Positions 45,992-53,494 of a stretch of 64,000 bases of DNA are shown piece after piece. Origin of the DNA: Nonlabens sp. Ci31 (lineage in GTDB: Bacteria > Bacteroidota > Bacteroidia > Flavobacteriales > Flavobacteriaceae). The notes beneath the pieces are model-generated. The model saw only the letters and a list, made by a program, of their open reading frames with translations. It did no database searches and was not told where the DNA came from. Each line of letters starts with the position of its first letter. The stretch's first letter is position 1. Location of the stretch: contig NZ_CP043633.1 in NCBI RefSeq assembly GCF_012974865.1, forward strand, positions 992,001 to 1,056,000, in the 5' to 3' direction. Position numbers and translations under genes: made by a program.

Positions 45992-46984
45992 ATGGTTAAA
46001 ATAGGCAACATAGAATTACCCGATTTCCCACTACTCTTAGCTCCTATGGAAGATGTAAGTGATCCTCCTTTTCGTGCGTTGTGTAAGGAAAATGGCGCTG
46101 ATATCGTTTTTACAGAATTCATTTCTAGTGAAGGATTGATACGTGATGCAGCAAAAAGCACCATGAAGCTGGACATTTACGAGACAGAACGCCCTGTAGG
46201 AATACAGATATTTGGGGCAAATCTAGAATCTATGCTACAATCTGTAGAAATTGTAGAACGTACCAAACCTGATATTATCGATATCAACTTCGGTTGTCCA
46301 GTAAAAAAAGTAGTGTCTAAAGGTGCCGGTGCTGGGATTCTTAAAGATATAGACCTTATGGTCTCGCTTACAGAAGCTATGGTAAAACATACCTCTTTAC
46401 CTATTACGGTTAAAACCAGATTAGGCTGGGATGACGATTCTATAAAAATTGTAGAAGTAGCCGAACGTTTACAAGACGTAGGTATTAAAGCCATTTCTAT
46501 TCACGGCCGCACAAGAGCGCAGATGTATAAAGGAAATGCCAATTGGGAACCTATCGCAGCGGTAAAGAACAATCCTCGTATGCACATTCCTGTTTTTGGA
46601 AATGGAGATGTAACTACGCCAGAGCTCGCCATGAAAATGCGCGATGAATACGGGCTAGACGGTTGTATGGTAGGTCGGGCAAGTATAGGGTATCCATGGT
46701 TTTTTAGAGAAGTAAAACATTTCTTTGAACACGGTACACACATGGCAAAGCCAACTATGGAAGAACGAGTAGAAGTTGCACGTAGACACCTACAAATGGC
46801 AATAGACTGGAAAGGAGAAAAGCTAGGTGTTTTTGAAACCCGCCGACATTATACCAACTATTTTAAGGGCATTCCTGACTTTAAAGAATACCGCATGAAA
46901 ATGGTCACTAGTGATGACTCGCAAGGAGTATTTGAAGCTTTTGAAGAGATTTTAGAAAAATTTGCCGACTACAGCTTTGCCTGA
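45992..46984 (+). CDS. dusB: tRNA-dihydrouridine synthase
   Basis: The 330-aa flavoenzyme reduces uridines in the D loop of tRNAs. The TIM-barrel signatures are 'PLLLAPMEDVSDPPFRALC', 'FTEFISSEGLIRD', catalytic Cys102 in 'DINFGCPVKKVVSKGAGAGI', 'TVKTRLGWDD', 'ISIHGRTRAQMYKG' and 'GCMVGRASIGYPWFF'. These match the DusB group. It ends inside the last 16 bp of the convergent permease gene. Confidence 0.94.
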   Translation: MVKIGNIELPDFPLLLAPMEDVSDPPFRALCKENGADIVFTEFISSEGLIRDAAKSTMKLDIYETERPVGIQIFGANLESMLQSVEIVERTKPDIIDINFGCPVKKVVSKGAGAGILKDIDLMVSLTEAMVKHTSLPITVKTRLGWDDDSIKIVEVAERLQDVGIKAISIHGRTRAQMYKGNANWEPIAAVKNNPRMHIPVFGNGDVTTPELAMKMRDEYGLDGCMVGRASIGYPWFFREVKHFFEHGTHMAKPTMEERVEVARRHLQMAIDWKGEKLGVFETRRHYTNYFKGIPDFKEYRMKMVTSDDSQGVFEAFEEILEKFADYSFA

Positions 46985-48186
46985 GACAGCAACCTATCAT
47001 TAATTCTGCGGGAGCCTATATAACTAGCTATAATTCCCAATACGGTAATTGTAGCAAGAGAAACAATGACGTTCCATACATCCATGGCAAAAGGATAAGG
47101 AATTCCTGGTGCGATATAGATAAGGTCGTACCTTACTTGCAATACTACAAAAGTGATCCCGATCACAAGACCTATAATACCGCCAGACAGGGTCATAAGA
47201 CTTCCTTGAATAAAAAATATTTTACGCAAAGAACTCACTGGCGCTCCAAGATCAAGTAGCGTCTTCATATTCTTTTTCTTATCGAGAATCATCATGATAA
47301 TACTACCGACTACGTTGAACAAAGCGATGATCAATACCAATGTAAAGATCAGATAAACCACCAAGTTTTCTGAATTGAGCATTTTATAAAGCGCATCATT
47401 CATCTGGAATTTATCCTTGATTTTTACGGGTTGTTCAAAGATATCTTGGATGGCTGCTCTTACTTCATTTTCATTTGCCGTAGGACTTAATTTAATTTCT
47501 ACTGCACTTGCCGTAGAGTCATTCATATCCAACAATTTACGCGCAGCGCTCAGTCTGGTAAAGATATATTTACTATCCAATGTTTCATTAACACTAAAAG
47601 TCCCTACCGGAATAGCATCGAGTCTAGAAAACGAGCTGTTCATGTTTAACTTATTGATAGCATTAGCCCCCGGTTTAGGCACCATAATTTGCATGTAACT
47701 ACCGTAATTATTAACCGTTAGAGAAAGTCTAGAAGCAAGTGAATAACCAGGAACTACTTGTGCATCACTTTGAGAAAGCCAGCTGCCGTAATAAAGAATA
47801 GAATCTGTACTGATCATTTTTACATAATCATCTGGAACGCCTTTAATAAAAGCGATATCATTCTTTTCCTCATAATTTAAGAAGGCCTTTTCTTCTATCA
47901 CAGCACATACTAATGCTACTCCAGGTATTTTTTCTAGTTCTCGCTTTCGCGAAAGCGAAATACCAACAGTCTTACCATTTACAGGTAAAATCTTGAGGTC
48001 TGGATCAAAATAATTTGAAAATTCAGTGCTAAAATCCTTAAGTCCAGAGAAACCAGAAAGCACAATAAATAGTGCTGCAGTTCCTACTACAGTAATAATA
48101 AAACTAAGGATATTGATAATGTTAATGGCGTTTTTGCCATTTTTTGAAACGAGGTAACGCCTTGCTATGTAAAAGGAAAAATTCAC
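46969..48186 (-). CDS. LolC/LolE-family lipoprotein-releasing ABC transporter permease
   Basis: The 405-aa inner-membrane protein has the MacB/FtsX topology. The first helix is at about 28-50, a periplasmic domain runs to about 265, and three C-terminal helices follow (about 275-300, 320-350, 370-395). The start 'FYIARRYLVSKNGKNAINIINILSF' (about 4-28, partly quoted) is typical of LolC/E in Bacteroidota. It should work with a LolD ATPase, not in this window, to release lipoproteins for outer-membrane sorting. It lies directly behind rbfA, sharing one base with its stop codon region, and converges on dusB with a 16-bp overlap. The iterated palindrome encodes 'SLSRKRE'. Confidence 0.87.
   Translation of the reverse strand: MNFSFYIARRYLVSKNGKNAINIINILSFIITVVGTAALFIVLSGFSGLKDFSTEFSNYFDPDLKILPVNGKTVGISLSRKRELEKIPGVALVCAVIEEKAFLNYEEKNDIAFIKGVPDDYVKMISTDSILYYGSWLSQSDAQVVPGYSLASRLSLTVNNYGSYMQIMVPKPGANAINKLNMNSSFSRLDAIPVGTFSVNETLDSKYIFTRLSAARKLLDMNDSTASAVEIKLSPTANENEVRAAIQDIFEQPVKIKDKFQMNDALYKMLNSENLVVYLIFTLVLIIALFNVVGSIIMMILDKKKNMKTLLDLGAPVSSLRKIFFIQGSLMTLSGGIIGLVIGITFVVLQVRYDLIYIAPGIPYPFAMDVWNVIVSLATITVLGIIASYIGSRRINDRLLSQAKL
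47942..47957. repeat. Iterated palindrome copy in LolC/E-like permease gene
   Basis: Exact copy of CGCTTTCGCGAAAGCG. The gene frame reads it as Ser-Leu-Ser-Arg-Lys-Arg, a different frame from the copies in other genes. Confidence 0.9.
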
Positions 48187-48581
48187 TAAGACCTCTTACG
48201 TCGTGGAAGGATATCTGGATTTTCTATAGGATTGTTTTCGCCTTTAAGCTCACGGTCTATTTGATCCATGTATTCTAAAGAGTCGTCATTAAAGAACTGA
48301 AGCTCAGGCATGCGACGGAACTGGTGGCGCACTCTTGAAGCCACTTCATAACGTATCTCATCACCCATGTCAACAATTTCCTTCACAACCGTACTGGCCT
48401 TATCTGCTGGAAAAACAGATAGGTACACTTTTGCATAACCTAAATCTGGAGTAACCGTAACCTTAGTAACTGAGACTATTAAGTTAGTCACAGCGTTCTT
48501 TCTCATTACGTCTTGAATAACCGTTGATAAATCTTCCTGTAAGACTCCGGCAATTTTTTTCTGTCTATTACTTTCTTCCAT
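48186..48581 (-). CDS. rbfA: 30S ribosome-binding factor RbfA
   Basis: The 131-aa assembly factor matures the 16S rRNA 5' end. It shows the KH-like core: 'NRQKKIAGVLQEDLSTVIQD', 'SVTKVTVTPDLGYAKVYLSVF' (partly quoted), 'RYEVASRVRHQFRRMPELQFFNDDSLEYMDQID' (about residues 77-109). The frame extends to 48650, but the ATG at 48581 ('MEESNRQKK') is chosen because a TACCTTTG promoter box lies only 4 nt upstream of it. The permease gene follows immediately. Confidence 0.94.
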   Translation of the reverse strand: MEESNRQKKIAGVLQEDLSTVIQDVMRKNAVTNLIVSVTKVTVTPDLGYAKVYLSVFPADKASTVVKEIVDMGDEIRYEVASRVRHQFRRMPELQFFNDDSLEYMDQIDRELKGENNPIENPDILPRRKRS

Positions 48582-48585
48582 ACTG

Positions 48586-48593
48586 CAAAGGTA
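48586..48593 (-). promoter_or_regulatory. -7 box of rbfA (TACCTTTG), 4 nt from ATG
   Basis: It predicts a leaderless rbfA mRNA and excludes the longer upstream start. Confidence 0.55.
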
Positions 48594-48669
48594 AGTGGTT
48601 CCACGTGAAAAGTTGATAGACCATTGGTTAATATGACAATAGAAATACATTCTTGTCGTCTAACTGTAC

Positions 48670-48677
48670 TAACTTTG
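48670..48677 (+). promoter_or_regulatory. -7 box of methylmalonyl-CoA epimerase gene (TAACTTTG)
   Basis: This box is 1 nt before the ATG at 48679, so transcription would start inside that codon's neighbourhood. The second ATG at 48697 is therefore the more likely start. Confidence 0.5.
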
Positions 48678-48696
48678 TATGGTAAAACAACAAAAT

Positions 48697-49104
48697 ATGT
48701 TTGGCAAAATAGAACACTTAGGAATAGCAGTTAAAAATCTGGAGGAGGCAAATGACGTATATACCAAACTTCTAGGTCGTAAACCTTATAAGACAGAAAC
48801 AGTAGCAAGCGAGTCTGTGGACACCAGTTTTTTTCAAAGTGGCGATAACAAAATAGAGTTGCTTAGCGCCACTAGTGATGACAGCGCGATTGCCAAATAC
48901 ATATCCAAAAGAGGAGAAGGAATCCATCATATAGCGTTTGCTGTAGAAGACATCAAAACAGAACTGCTGAGATTAGAAAAAGAAGGTTTTCAAATCCTTA
49001 ATAAAGAACCCAAACGAGGCGCCGATAATAAGTGGGTAGCCTTTGTACATCCTAAAGGAACAAATGGTGTTCTTGTAGAATTGTGTCAAGAAATTAAAGA
49101 ATAG
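48697..49104 (+). CDS. mce: Methylmalonyl-CoA epimerase
   Basis: The 135-aa vicinal-oxygen-chelate enzyme interconverts (R)- and (S)-methylmalonyl-CoA in propionate/succinate metabolism. Metal-ligand segments are 'IEHLGIAVKNLEEA', 'GIHHIAFAVEDI' and 'GVLVELCQE', with the usual 'FVHPKGTNGVLVEL' end. The frame begins at an ATG at 48679, but a promoter box abuts that codon, so the ATG at 48697 ('MFGKIEHLGIAV') is preferred. The mutase subunits are not in this window. Confidence 0.9.
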   Translation: MFGKIEHLGIAVKNLEEANDVYTKLLGRKPYKTETVASESVDTSFFQSGDNKIELLSATSDDSAIAKYISKRGEGIHHIAFAVEDIKTELLRLEKEGFQILNKEPKRGADNKWVAFVHPKGTNGVLVELCQEIKE

Positions 49105-49175
49105 TTTGCGAGTATGAATGAATAGTTTAAATTTGCAGACTTTTTAGATAAGGTAATACCAGCATTTATCTTATT

Positions 49176-49249
49176 GGGCCTATAACTCAGCTGGTTAGAG
49201 TATCTGACTCATAATCAGAAAGTCCCTGGTTCGAGCCCAGGTGGGCCCA
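49176..49249 (+). tRNA. tRNA with CAU anticodon (tRNA-Met or lysidine-modified tRNA-Ile2)
   Basis: The 74 nt fold into a full cloverleaf. The acceptor stem is GGGCCTA with TGGGCCC, the D arm ACTC/GAGT, the anticodon stem TCTGA/TCAGA with loop CTCATAA, the T arm CCTGG/CCAGG with loop TTCGAGC, and the discriminator is A. CCA is not encoded. C4-G69 and C5-G68 pairs are those known to be favoured by TilS in E. coli tRNA-Ile2, so Ile2 is possible. Elongator Met cannot be excluded by eye. Confidence 0.93.
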
Positions 49250-49590
49250 CAAAAGCTTCAACACTACGTTGGAGCTTTTTTTATTCTCTAAATTCCATAC
49301 TTAATCATAAAAATTTTGCCAACTGGACGAGAAGTTTATGCCGAATTTATTTCGGTAAGCCCAGGTGGGCCCACAGAAGCTTCAACACTACGTTGGAGCT
49401 TTTTTTATTCTCTAAATTCCATACTTAATCATAAATATTTTGCCTTCTGGACGAGAAGTTTATGCCGAATTTATTTCGGTAAGCCCAGGTGGGCCCACAA
49501 AAGCTTCAACACTACGTTGGAGCTTTTTTTATTCTCTAAATTCCATACTTAATCATAAAACTTTTGCCTTCTGGACGAGAAGTTTATGCT
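49235..49590 (+). repeat. Tandem array of 124-bp units each starting with the tRNA 3' end
   Basis: Units begin at 49235 (within the tRNA), 49359 and 49483. Each starts with the 16-bp tRNA end GCCCAGGTGGGCCCAC, continues with a terminator hairpin and an AT-rich spacer, and ends with a small inverted repeat (CCGAA...TTCGG). The third unit breaks off near 49590. Units differ at only a few positions. The array fits a tRNA-associated attachment region or a replication-slippage amplification. No integrase gene remains nearby. Confidence 0.88.
49253..49282 (+). terminator. Terminator of the tRNA gene (repeated in each unit)
   Basis: A 10-bp stem with one G-U pair (49253-49262 with 49268-49277) is followed by T7. 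The same hairpin recurs in the next two units. Confidence 0.8.
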
Positions 49591-49732
49591 AAGCATAGCA
49601 AAGTACGAACAAGTAGAATCACGATATCAATCTCAACAGAATTGTATTTTATTATTTACCACAAGACAAGAGACCCATGGCATTGACATTGTAAATGCTA
49701 TTCTCCCAAACATGTATCTAATTTATAATCAC

Positions 49733-50272
49733 ATGAAAAATTTAATCTTACTATTTATTATCACTGTTTCCAGCTCTGCTTTAAGTCAAATTAACGAATG
49801 TAGTATTCAGAATATACAGCTTGATCCTTATGATTTTGTTTTGAGAAATCTTGAAAAAGTAAATCAGCATATAAAAAATAAAAACTACGTCATAGAGGTT
49901 TCCATTCATTTTAAAGATTGTGAAAAAGAATATAAGGAACACACAGAAAATACTGAAGTTTCTCCTATTATCTACCATCTAATTTCCTTAGAAAACTCTT
50001 ATCGTGGAGAAAATAAAACTGCTGTTGTCGTTTATAAAAAATTGAATCAATTCGTTTTGCAAACGATCAATGAATGTATTGATGATCCTATTGAGTTTAA
50101 AAACCAAGCCTATGTAACCTTAATTTTTAGAATTCCACTAAATGTAGAAAATATTCAAAAAGCGTTAAAATATATAGAACGTAAGTTTATTTACCTCTCA
50201 ACTCCTTCATCTGATGTTCTAACATGGCGAGCTTATCTTCAAAACTATCAGAGAACTCTGGAATACGTCTAA
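49733..50272 (+). CDS. Small secreted protein of unknown function
   Basis: The 179-aa protein has a clear signal peptide ('MKNLILLFIITVSSSALSQ'), which decides the start although the frame is open from 49586. No family is recognised. The mature part has four cysteine-containing or charged segments ('NECSIQNIQLDP', 'FKDCEKEYKEH', 'QTINECIDDP'). The last 28 residues are encoded antisense to the 3' end of the XRE-type regulator gene (86-bp overlap), so the natural C-terminus may have been lost. It has low GC and sits behind the tRNA repeat array, which fits an acquired gene. Confidence 0.6.
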   Translation: MKNLILLFIITVSSSALSQINECSIQNIQLDPYDFVLRNLEKVNQHIKNKNYVIEVSIHFKDCEKEYKEHTENTEVSPIIYHLISLENSYRGENKTAVVVYKKLNQFVLQTINECIDDPIEFKNQAYVTLIFRIPLNVENIQKALKYIERKFIYLSTPSSDVLTWRAYLQNYQRTLEYV

Positions 50273-50939
50273 AAAACACATAACGCACACGCCACAATTG
50301 CTTTACAGACTTTTTCTCTATGCAAATATCTTCGATGTTTTTATGATCTGCACGTAGGACAAGCCCTTTACTTGTAACGTAAAGTCGGCGCAGGATAAGT
50401 TCCTTATCGGTTACCGCTAGCACGATGGTACCGTTGTTTAATTTGGCAATAACATTCTTAGGAACCTTCTCTCCTATCACCACATCTTTAGGATACAAGC
50501 CTTTATCATGGCTAGTCATTTCTAGACTGGTAACGGTATACCCTATAAATTCTTTTTCGGTATTCAGCGGCAGACTAAGCTTTGGTAAATCTGCTAGAAA
50601 AGCTTCATTATCGTAATATTCTATATAATCTTCAACTGTTTTTTCTGTGATACAAGGAATTTGTGCAAACTGTTCTCTGGCTAATTCTTCTGGTGTTAAA
50701 GCAAGGCTGTCATTAAATTTTAACAACTGATTTACGGTTAATTCTGCCGTAAGTATATCATCTATAGCAATGCTAAAATAATTAGCAATTAAAATAATAG
50801 TATCTATTTTAGGCTCACTTCTTCCTTCTTCATAAGCCCCTAAAGTACCTCTCTTTAAGTCAAATAGATCTGCAAAAGCCTGTTGACTCAAGCCCCTTAC
50901 CCCTCGTATCTTTTTAATGTTTTTTCCAAAAAATGACAT
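50187..50939 (-). CDS. XRE-family regulator with S24/LexA-like C-terminal domain
   Basis: The 250-aa protein has an N-terminal helix-turn-helix domain (about 5-62: 'IKKIRGVRGLSQQAFADLF', 'RGTLGAYEEGRSEPKID') and a C-terminal S24-like fold (about 120-215: 'GYTVTSLEMTSHDKGLYPKDVVIGEKV' and 'GTIVLAVTDKELILRRLY', partly quoted). A short coiled-coil tail ('FEDKLAMLEHQMKEL') follows. The Ser/Lys catalytic dyad of self-cleaving repressors is not obvious, so it may not be cleavable. Similar regulators occur both on phages and as chromosomal genes. It reads away from the stress cluster that begins 354 bp further on. Confidence 0.8.
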   Translation of the reverse strand: MSFFGKNIKKIRGVRGLSQQAFADLFDLKRGTLGAYEEGRSEPKIDTIILIANYFSIAIDDILTAELTVNQLLKFNDSLALTPEELAREQFAQIPCITEKTVEDYIEYYDNEAFLADLPKLSLPLNTEKEFIGYTVTSLEMTSHDKGLYPKDVVIGEKVPKNVIAKLNNGTIVLAVTDKELILRRLYVTSKGLVLRADHKNIEDICIEKKSVKQLWRVRYVFFRRIPEFSDSFEDKLAMLEHQMKELRGK

Positions 50940-51293
50940 TATGTTGCTAATTTTATTTGCAATTAGGAATTTTTATGTATATTTACACTAACAATATTAG
51001 CTAAATGTTTTTGTTTAAACTAATATGTTGAGCATTCTTTCTCGAGATAAAGCGTCTTAAGAAAGTCCCCCTCAAAAAAAGCAACTGTAAAATAGGCCAT
51101 TTTATAGTTCATAGTACTTTCACCGAGCACTTCAAAGTGAGAAAAACAACCAACAAAAAAAGGGCCCACATTTATGACCTTAAAACTAAAAACCTATGAC
51201 TCCTATAATTGTTTGCATTATTGAAATCGCTTTTCAGATTTTAGTGGGATAGAACTAAGCTTTTTCGTAATATTAAACCTACAATAAAAACCT
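50940..51293. other. Divergent intergenic region before the YbjN-PspA-flotillin cluster
   Basis: It lies between the XRE regulator (minus) and the YbjN-like gene (plus). It is AT-rich and no gene is seen. No clear TAnnTTTG box was recognised for the cluster, so its control is open; the adjacent regulator is a candidate. Confidence 0.5.
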
Positions 51294-51689
51294 ATGAATA
51301 ATTACTTCAATACTATAAAGGAATACTTGTTACAACTAGACTTTGATATCATTAGAGAAAATCCCAAGGATGGAATTATGGTGATAGAAAAAGAAAGTGC
51401 CGGTGTTAAAAATATGATCTTAGGAATTGCTCCGCCCATTTTAATCATGGAGCAATACATTTTTAAAATCAATAATAAGAACGAAGAAGTGTTTAAAAGC
51501 CTGCTACAAAAAAACCGTGATATTATTCATGGTGCCTTTGTACTGGATGAAAGTGGTACTAAAGTCATTTTTAGAGACACCCTTCAAATCGAAAACCTTG
51601 ACCTTAACGAACTGGAAGGTACACTCAACTCTCTGAGTTTATTAATGAGTGAATACTCCGATCATATAATTAAATTTTCAAAATACTAA
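51294..51689 (+). CDS. YbjN/type-III-chaperone-like small protein
   Basis: The 131-aa acidic cytoplasmic protein has an alpha/beta pattern like the YbjN/CesT fold: an N-terminal helix ('NYFNTIKEYLLQLDFDI'), a strand segment ('GIMVIEKESAGVKNMILGI'), then 'FKSLLQKNRDIIHGAFVLD' and a C-terminal helix ('LNELEGTLNSLSLLMSEYSD'). Assignment is by fold pattern and context only. It stands 11 bp before a PspA-like gene; pairs of CesT/YbjN-like and PspA-like genes are known from stress-response loci. It may act as an adaptor or chaperone for its neighbours. Confidence 0.6.
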   Translation: MNNYFNTIKEYLLQLDFDIIRENPKDGIMVIEKESAGVKNMILGIAPPILIMEQYIFKINNKNEEVFKSLLQKNRDIIHGAFVLDESGTKVIFRDTLQIENLDLNELEGTLNSLSLLMSEYSDHIIKFSKY

Positions 51690-51700
51690 AAACATATACT

Positions 51701-52414
51701 ATGAACATATTTAAAAGAATATTCAAAATAGGAGAAGCACAAGCAAACAAAGCCGTGGACAACCTAGAAAGCCCAATCATCATGACCGAGCAAGGTATAC
51801 GTGATATGAAAGCAGACCTTAATAAAAGTATAGAAGCGATGGCGCAAGTAAAAGCTCTTGCTATACGTTCTAAAAATGAGCGTGATGAGCATGAAGCAAA
51901 AGCAAAAGATTATGAATCTAAAGCCATGCTTATTCTTAAAAAAGTACAGGCTGGTAACATGGAAGTTGCTGATGCCGATAGGCTTGCTAAAGAAGCGCTT
52001 GCCAAAAAAGAAGAAGCACAACAACACGCAAACAAAACCAGTGCCGACACAGAAAAGTTTGACAAAAATGTATCTCAATTAAAAGATACCATTGAAACCA
52101 TAAAAGGAAACATCACCAACTGGGAAAACGAGTTAAGGACTCTTAAAGCAAGAGTAAAAGTGAGCGATGCGACAAAAAATGTCAATAAACAAATGGCAGA
52201 ATTAGACAGTGCTGGAACGGTGAGCATGCTGGAGCGTATGAAAGAAAAAGTAGCTCAAGATGAAGCTCTTGCTGAGGCTTATGGGGATCTCGCCACCACT
52301 AAGAAGTCTATAGATGAGGAGATAGATGCTGCTGCAGATACCACTGAGGCAAAACTAGATGATGATCTTGCAAAGCTTAAAGAGCAGTTGGGAATTACAA
52401 AAGATGAAGCCTAA
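51701..52414 (+). CDS. PspA/IM30 (ESCRT-III-like) family protein
   Basis: The 237-aa protein is almost entirely helical coiled coil. It opens with an amphipathic segment ('MNIFKRIFKIGEAQANKAVDNLE', partly quoted) and contains 'MTEQGIRDMKADLNKSIEAMAQVKALAI' (residues about 28-55) as in PspA/Vipp1, ending in an acidic tail ('DDDLAKLKEQLGITKDEA'). The family polymerises on membranes and protects them against stress. Length matches (about 220-250). It follows the YbjN-like gene by 11 bp and is the second gene of the cluster. Confidence 0.9.
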   Translation: MNIFKRIFKIGEAQANKAVDNLESPIIMTEQGIRDMKADLNKSIEAMAQVKALAIRSKNERDEHEAKAKDYESKAMLILKKVQAGNMEVADADRLAKEALAKKEEAQQHANKTSADTEKFDKNVSQLKDTIETIKGNITNWENELRTLKARVKVSDATKNVNKQMAELDSAGTVSMLERMKEKVAQDEALAEAYGDLATTKKSIDEEIDAAADTTEAKLDDDLAKLKEQLGITKDEA

Positions 52415-52480
52415 GGGCAGATCGCAGTCGAGCAGGTAATGCTGAGAAAGCAGCCTTATCTTTTCATCTAAAAACCAACT

Positions 52481-52690
52481 ATGAATAACATCAATTTTAA
52501 ATGTGTCAAATGTGGTCATAACGATTATGAAACCGGAGAAATGCGCGCCACTGGTGGAACCCTCTCTAAAATATTTGACGTACAAAATAAAAAGTTCTCT
52601 TATGTAGCCTGTGCCCGTTGTAAATACACCGAGTTTTATAAAGCAAGTACAGGAGCTTTAAGTAATCTATTTGATTTCTTTACGAACTAA
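52481..52690 (+). CDS. Small zinc-ribbon protein
   Basis: The 69-aa protein has two CxxC knuckles, 'KCVKCGHND' and 'ACARCKYTE' (about residues 8-11 and 47-50), and the segment 'GTLSKIFDVQNKKFSYVAC'. It resembles the short zinc-ribbon proteins of the former DUF2082 group. It is predicted to be cytoplasmic and may bind nucleic acid or a protein partner. It lies between the PspA-like and YqiJ-like genes with gaps of 66 and 23 bp. Confidence 0.8.
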   Translation: MNNINFKCVKCGHNDYETGEMRATGGTLSKIFDVQNKKFSYVACARCKYTEFYKASTGALSNLFDFFTN

Positions 52691-52713
52691 AAACCATTAA
52701 ACACCAACCAACC

Positions 52714-53418
52714 TTGGAAAACTATTTCAACATATTATTCTCTGAAGTGAACATCGCACTTACCCTGCTGTTGATCATTCTTATTATTTATTGGCTAGCC
52801 ACTATGATTACCGGTATCGATTTTGACCTGGATATTGACGTGGACATAGACGTAGATGTGGATGTGGATCTTGACCCAGGTATCGAAGGTGGTAATATGG
52901 ATTTCCAAGACGTTGCAAATGCCGAAGTAGACCGCGACCATGTCGTTAACAAACGCACCAGAAAACTCAAATGGTGGCAAATATTTTTGATCTATTTCAA
53001 CTTCGTGGGATTGCCGTTCATGTTCACCTTTACCTTTTGGATTTTTTTATGGTGGATGATTTCTTTGCTTACTACATCCATAACGGGTAGTTATGATAAC
53101 AGTTTTGGCTATGCCATTGTATTAGTGGCATTTATACCAGCGCTTATTTTAACTAAAATAGTGACCACTCCTTTCAAGTCCTTTTTCAAAAATTTAAATA
53201 AAGACGGGGATAAAGCCGTCGACTTTTTAGGCCGTAAAGCCCTATTATTGTCTTCGATTTCTGGAGATAAGTTAGGAAACGCAGAAGTTATGGCAGACGG
53301 TAATGTGATGAGTATTTATGTGAAATCATTAGATGGATCAAAGTTAAGCTTTCGCGAAAGCGTGCTTATCATCAAGCAATCAGACGATAAAAACTATTTT
53401 TTAGTGAGTAAAGAGTAA
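52714..53418 (+). CDS. YqiJ/NfeD-like membrane protein with OB-fold tail
   Basis: The 234-aa protein starts at a TTG (no suitable ATG). It has a first membrane helix at about 13-33, then an acidic alternating run (about 36-56: 'DFDLDIDVDIDVDVDVDL'), then helices at about 91-115 and 130-152. A C-terminal soluble beta domain follows ('AVDFLGRKALLLSSISGDK', 'AEVMADGNVMSIYVKSL') like the OB fold of NfeD/YqiJ. Such proteins pair with flotillin-type partners, and the next gene encodes one. The acidic run is unusual. The iterated palindrome occurs near the 3' end ('LSFRESV'). Confidence 0.8.
   Translation: MENYFNILFSEVNIALTLLLIILIIYWLATMITGIDFDLDIDVDIDVDVDVDLDPGIEGGNMDFQDVANAEVDRDHVVNKRTRKLKWWQIFLIYFNFVGLPFMFTFTFWIFLWWMISLLTTSITGSYDNSFGYAIVLVAFIPALILTKIVTTPFKSFFKNLNKDGDKAVDFLGRKALLLSSISGDKLGNAEVMADGNVMSIYVKSLDGSKLSFRESVLIIKQSDDKNYFLVSKE
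53347..53362. repeat. Near-exact iterated palindrome copy in yqiJ-like gene
   Basis: One terminal mismatch to CGCTTTCGCGAAAGCG. Confidence 0.85.
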
Positions 53419-53494
53419 GGGCGGAAAACATACCGCCAAATAAACCCAGTAACCGCGGAACACATCCGCCAAAACAATAAACCCAAAAATAACT

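Noticed and set aside
49316..49552. A 78-codon frame within the tRNA-derived repeats
   Set aside because: It is repetitive, spans terminator hairpins and resembles no protein; it is a by-product of the tandem units.
49235..49590. CRISPR array
   Set aside because: The units are 124 bp, directly adjacent, nearly identical along their whole length and derived from the tRNA end. There are no short repeats with unique spacers and no cas genes.
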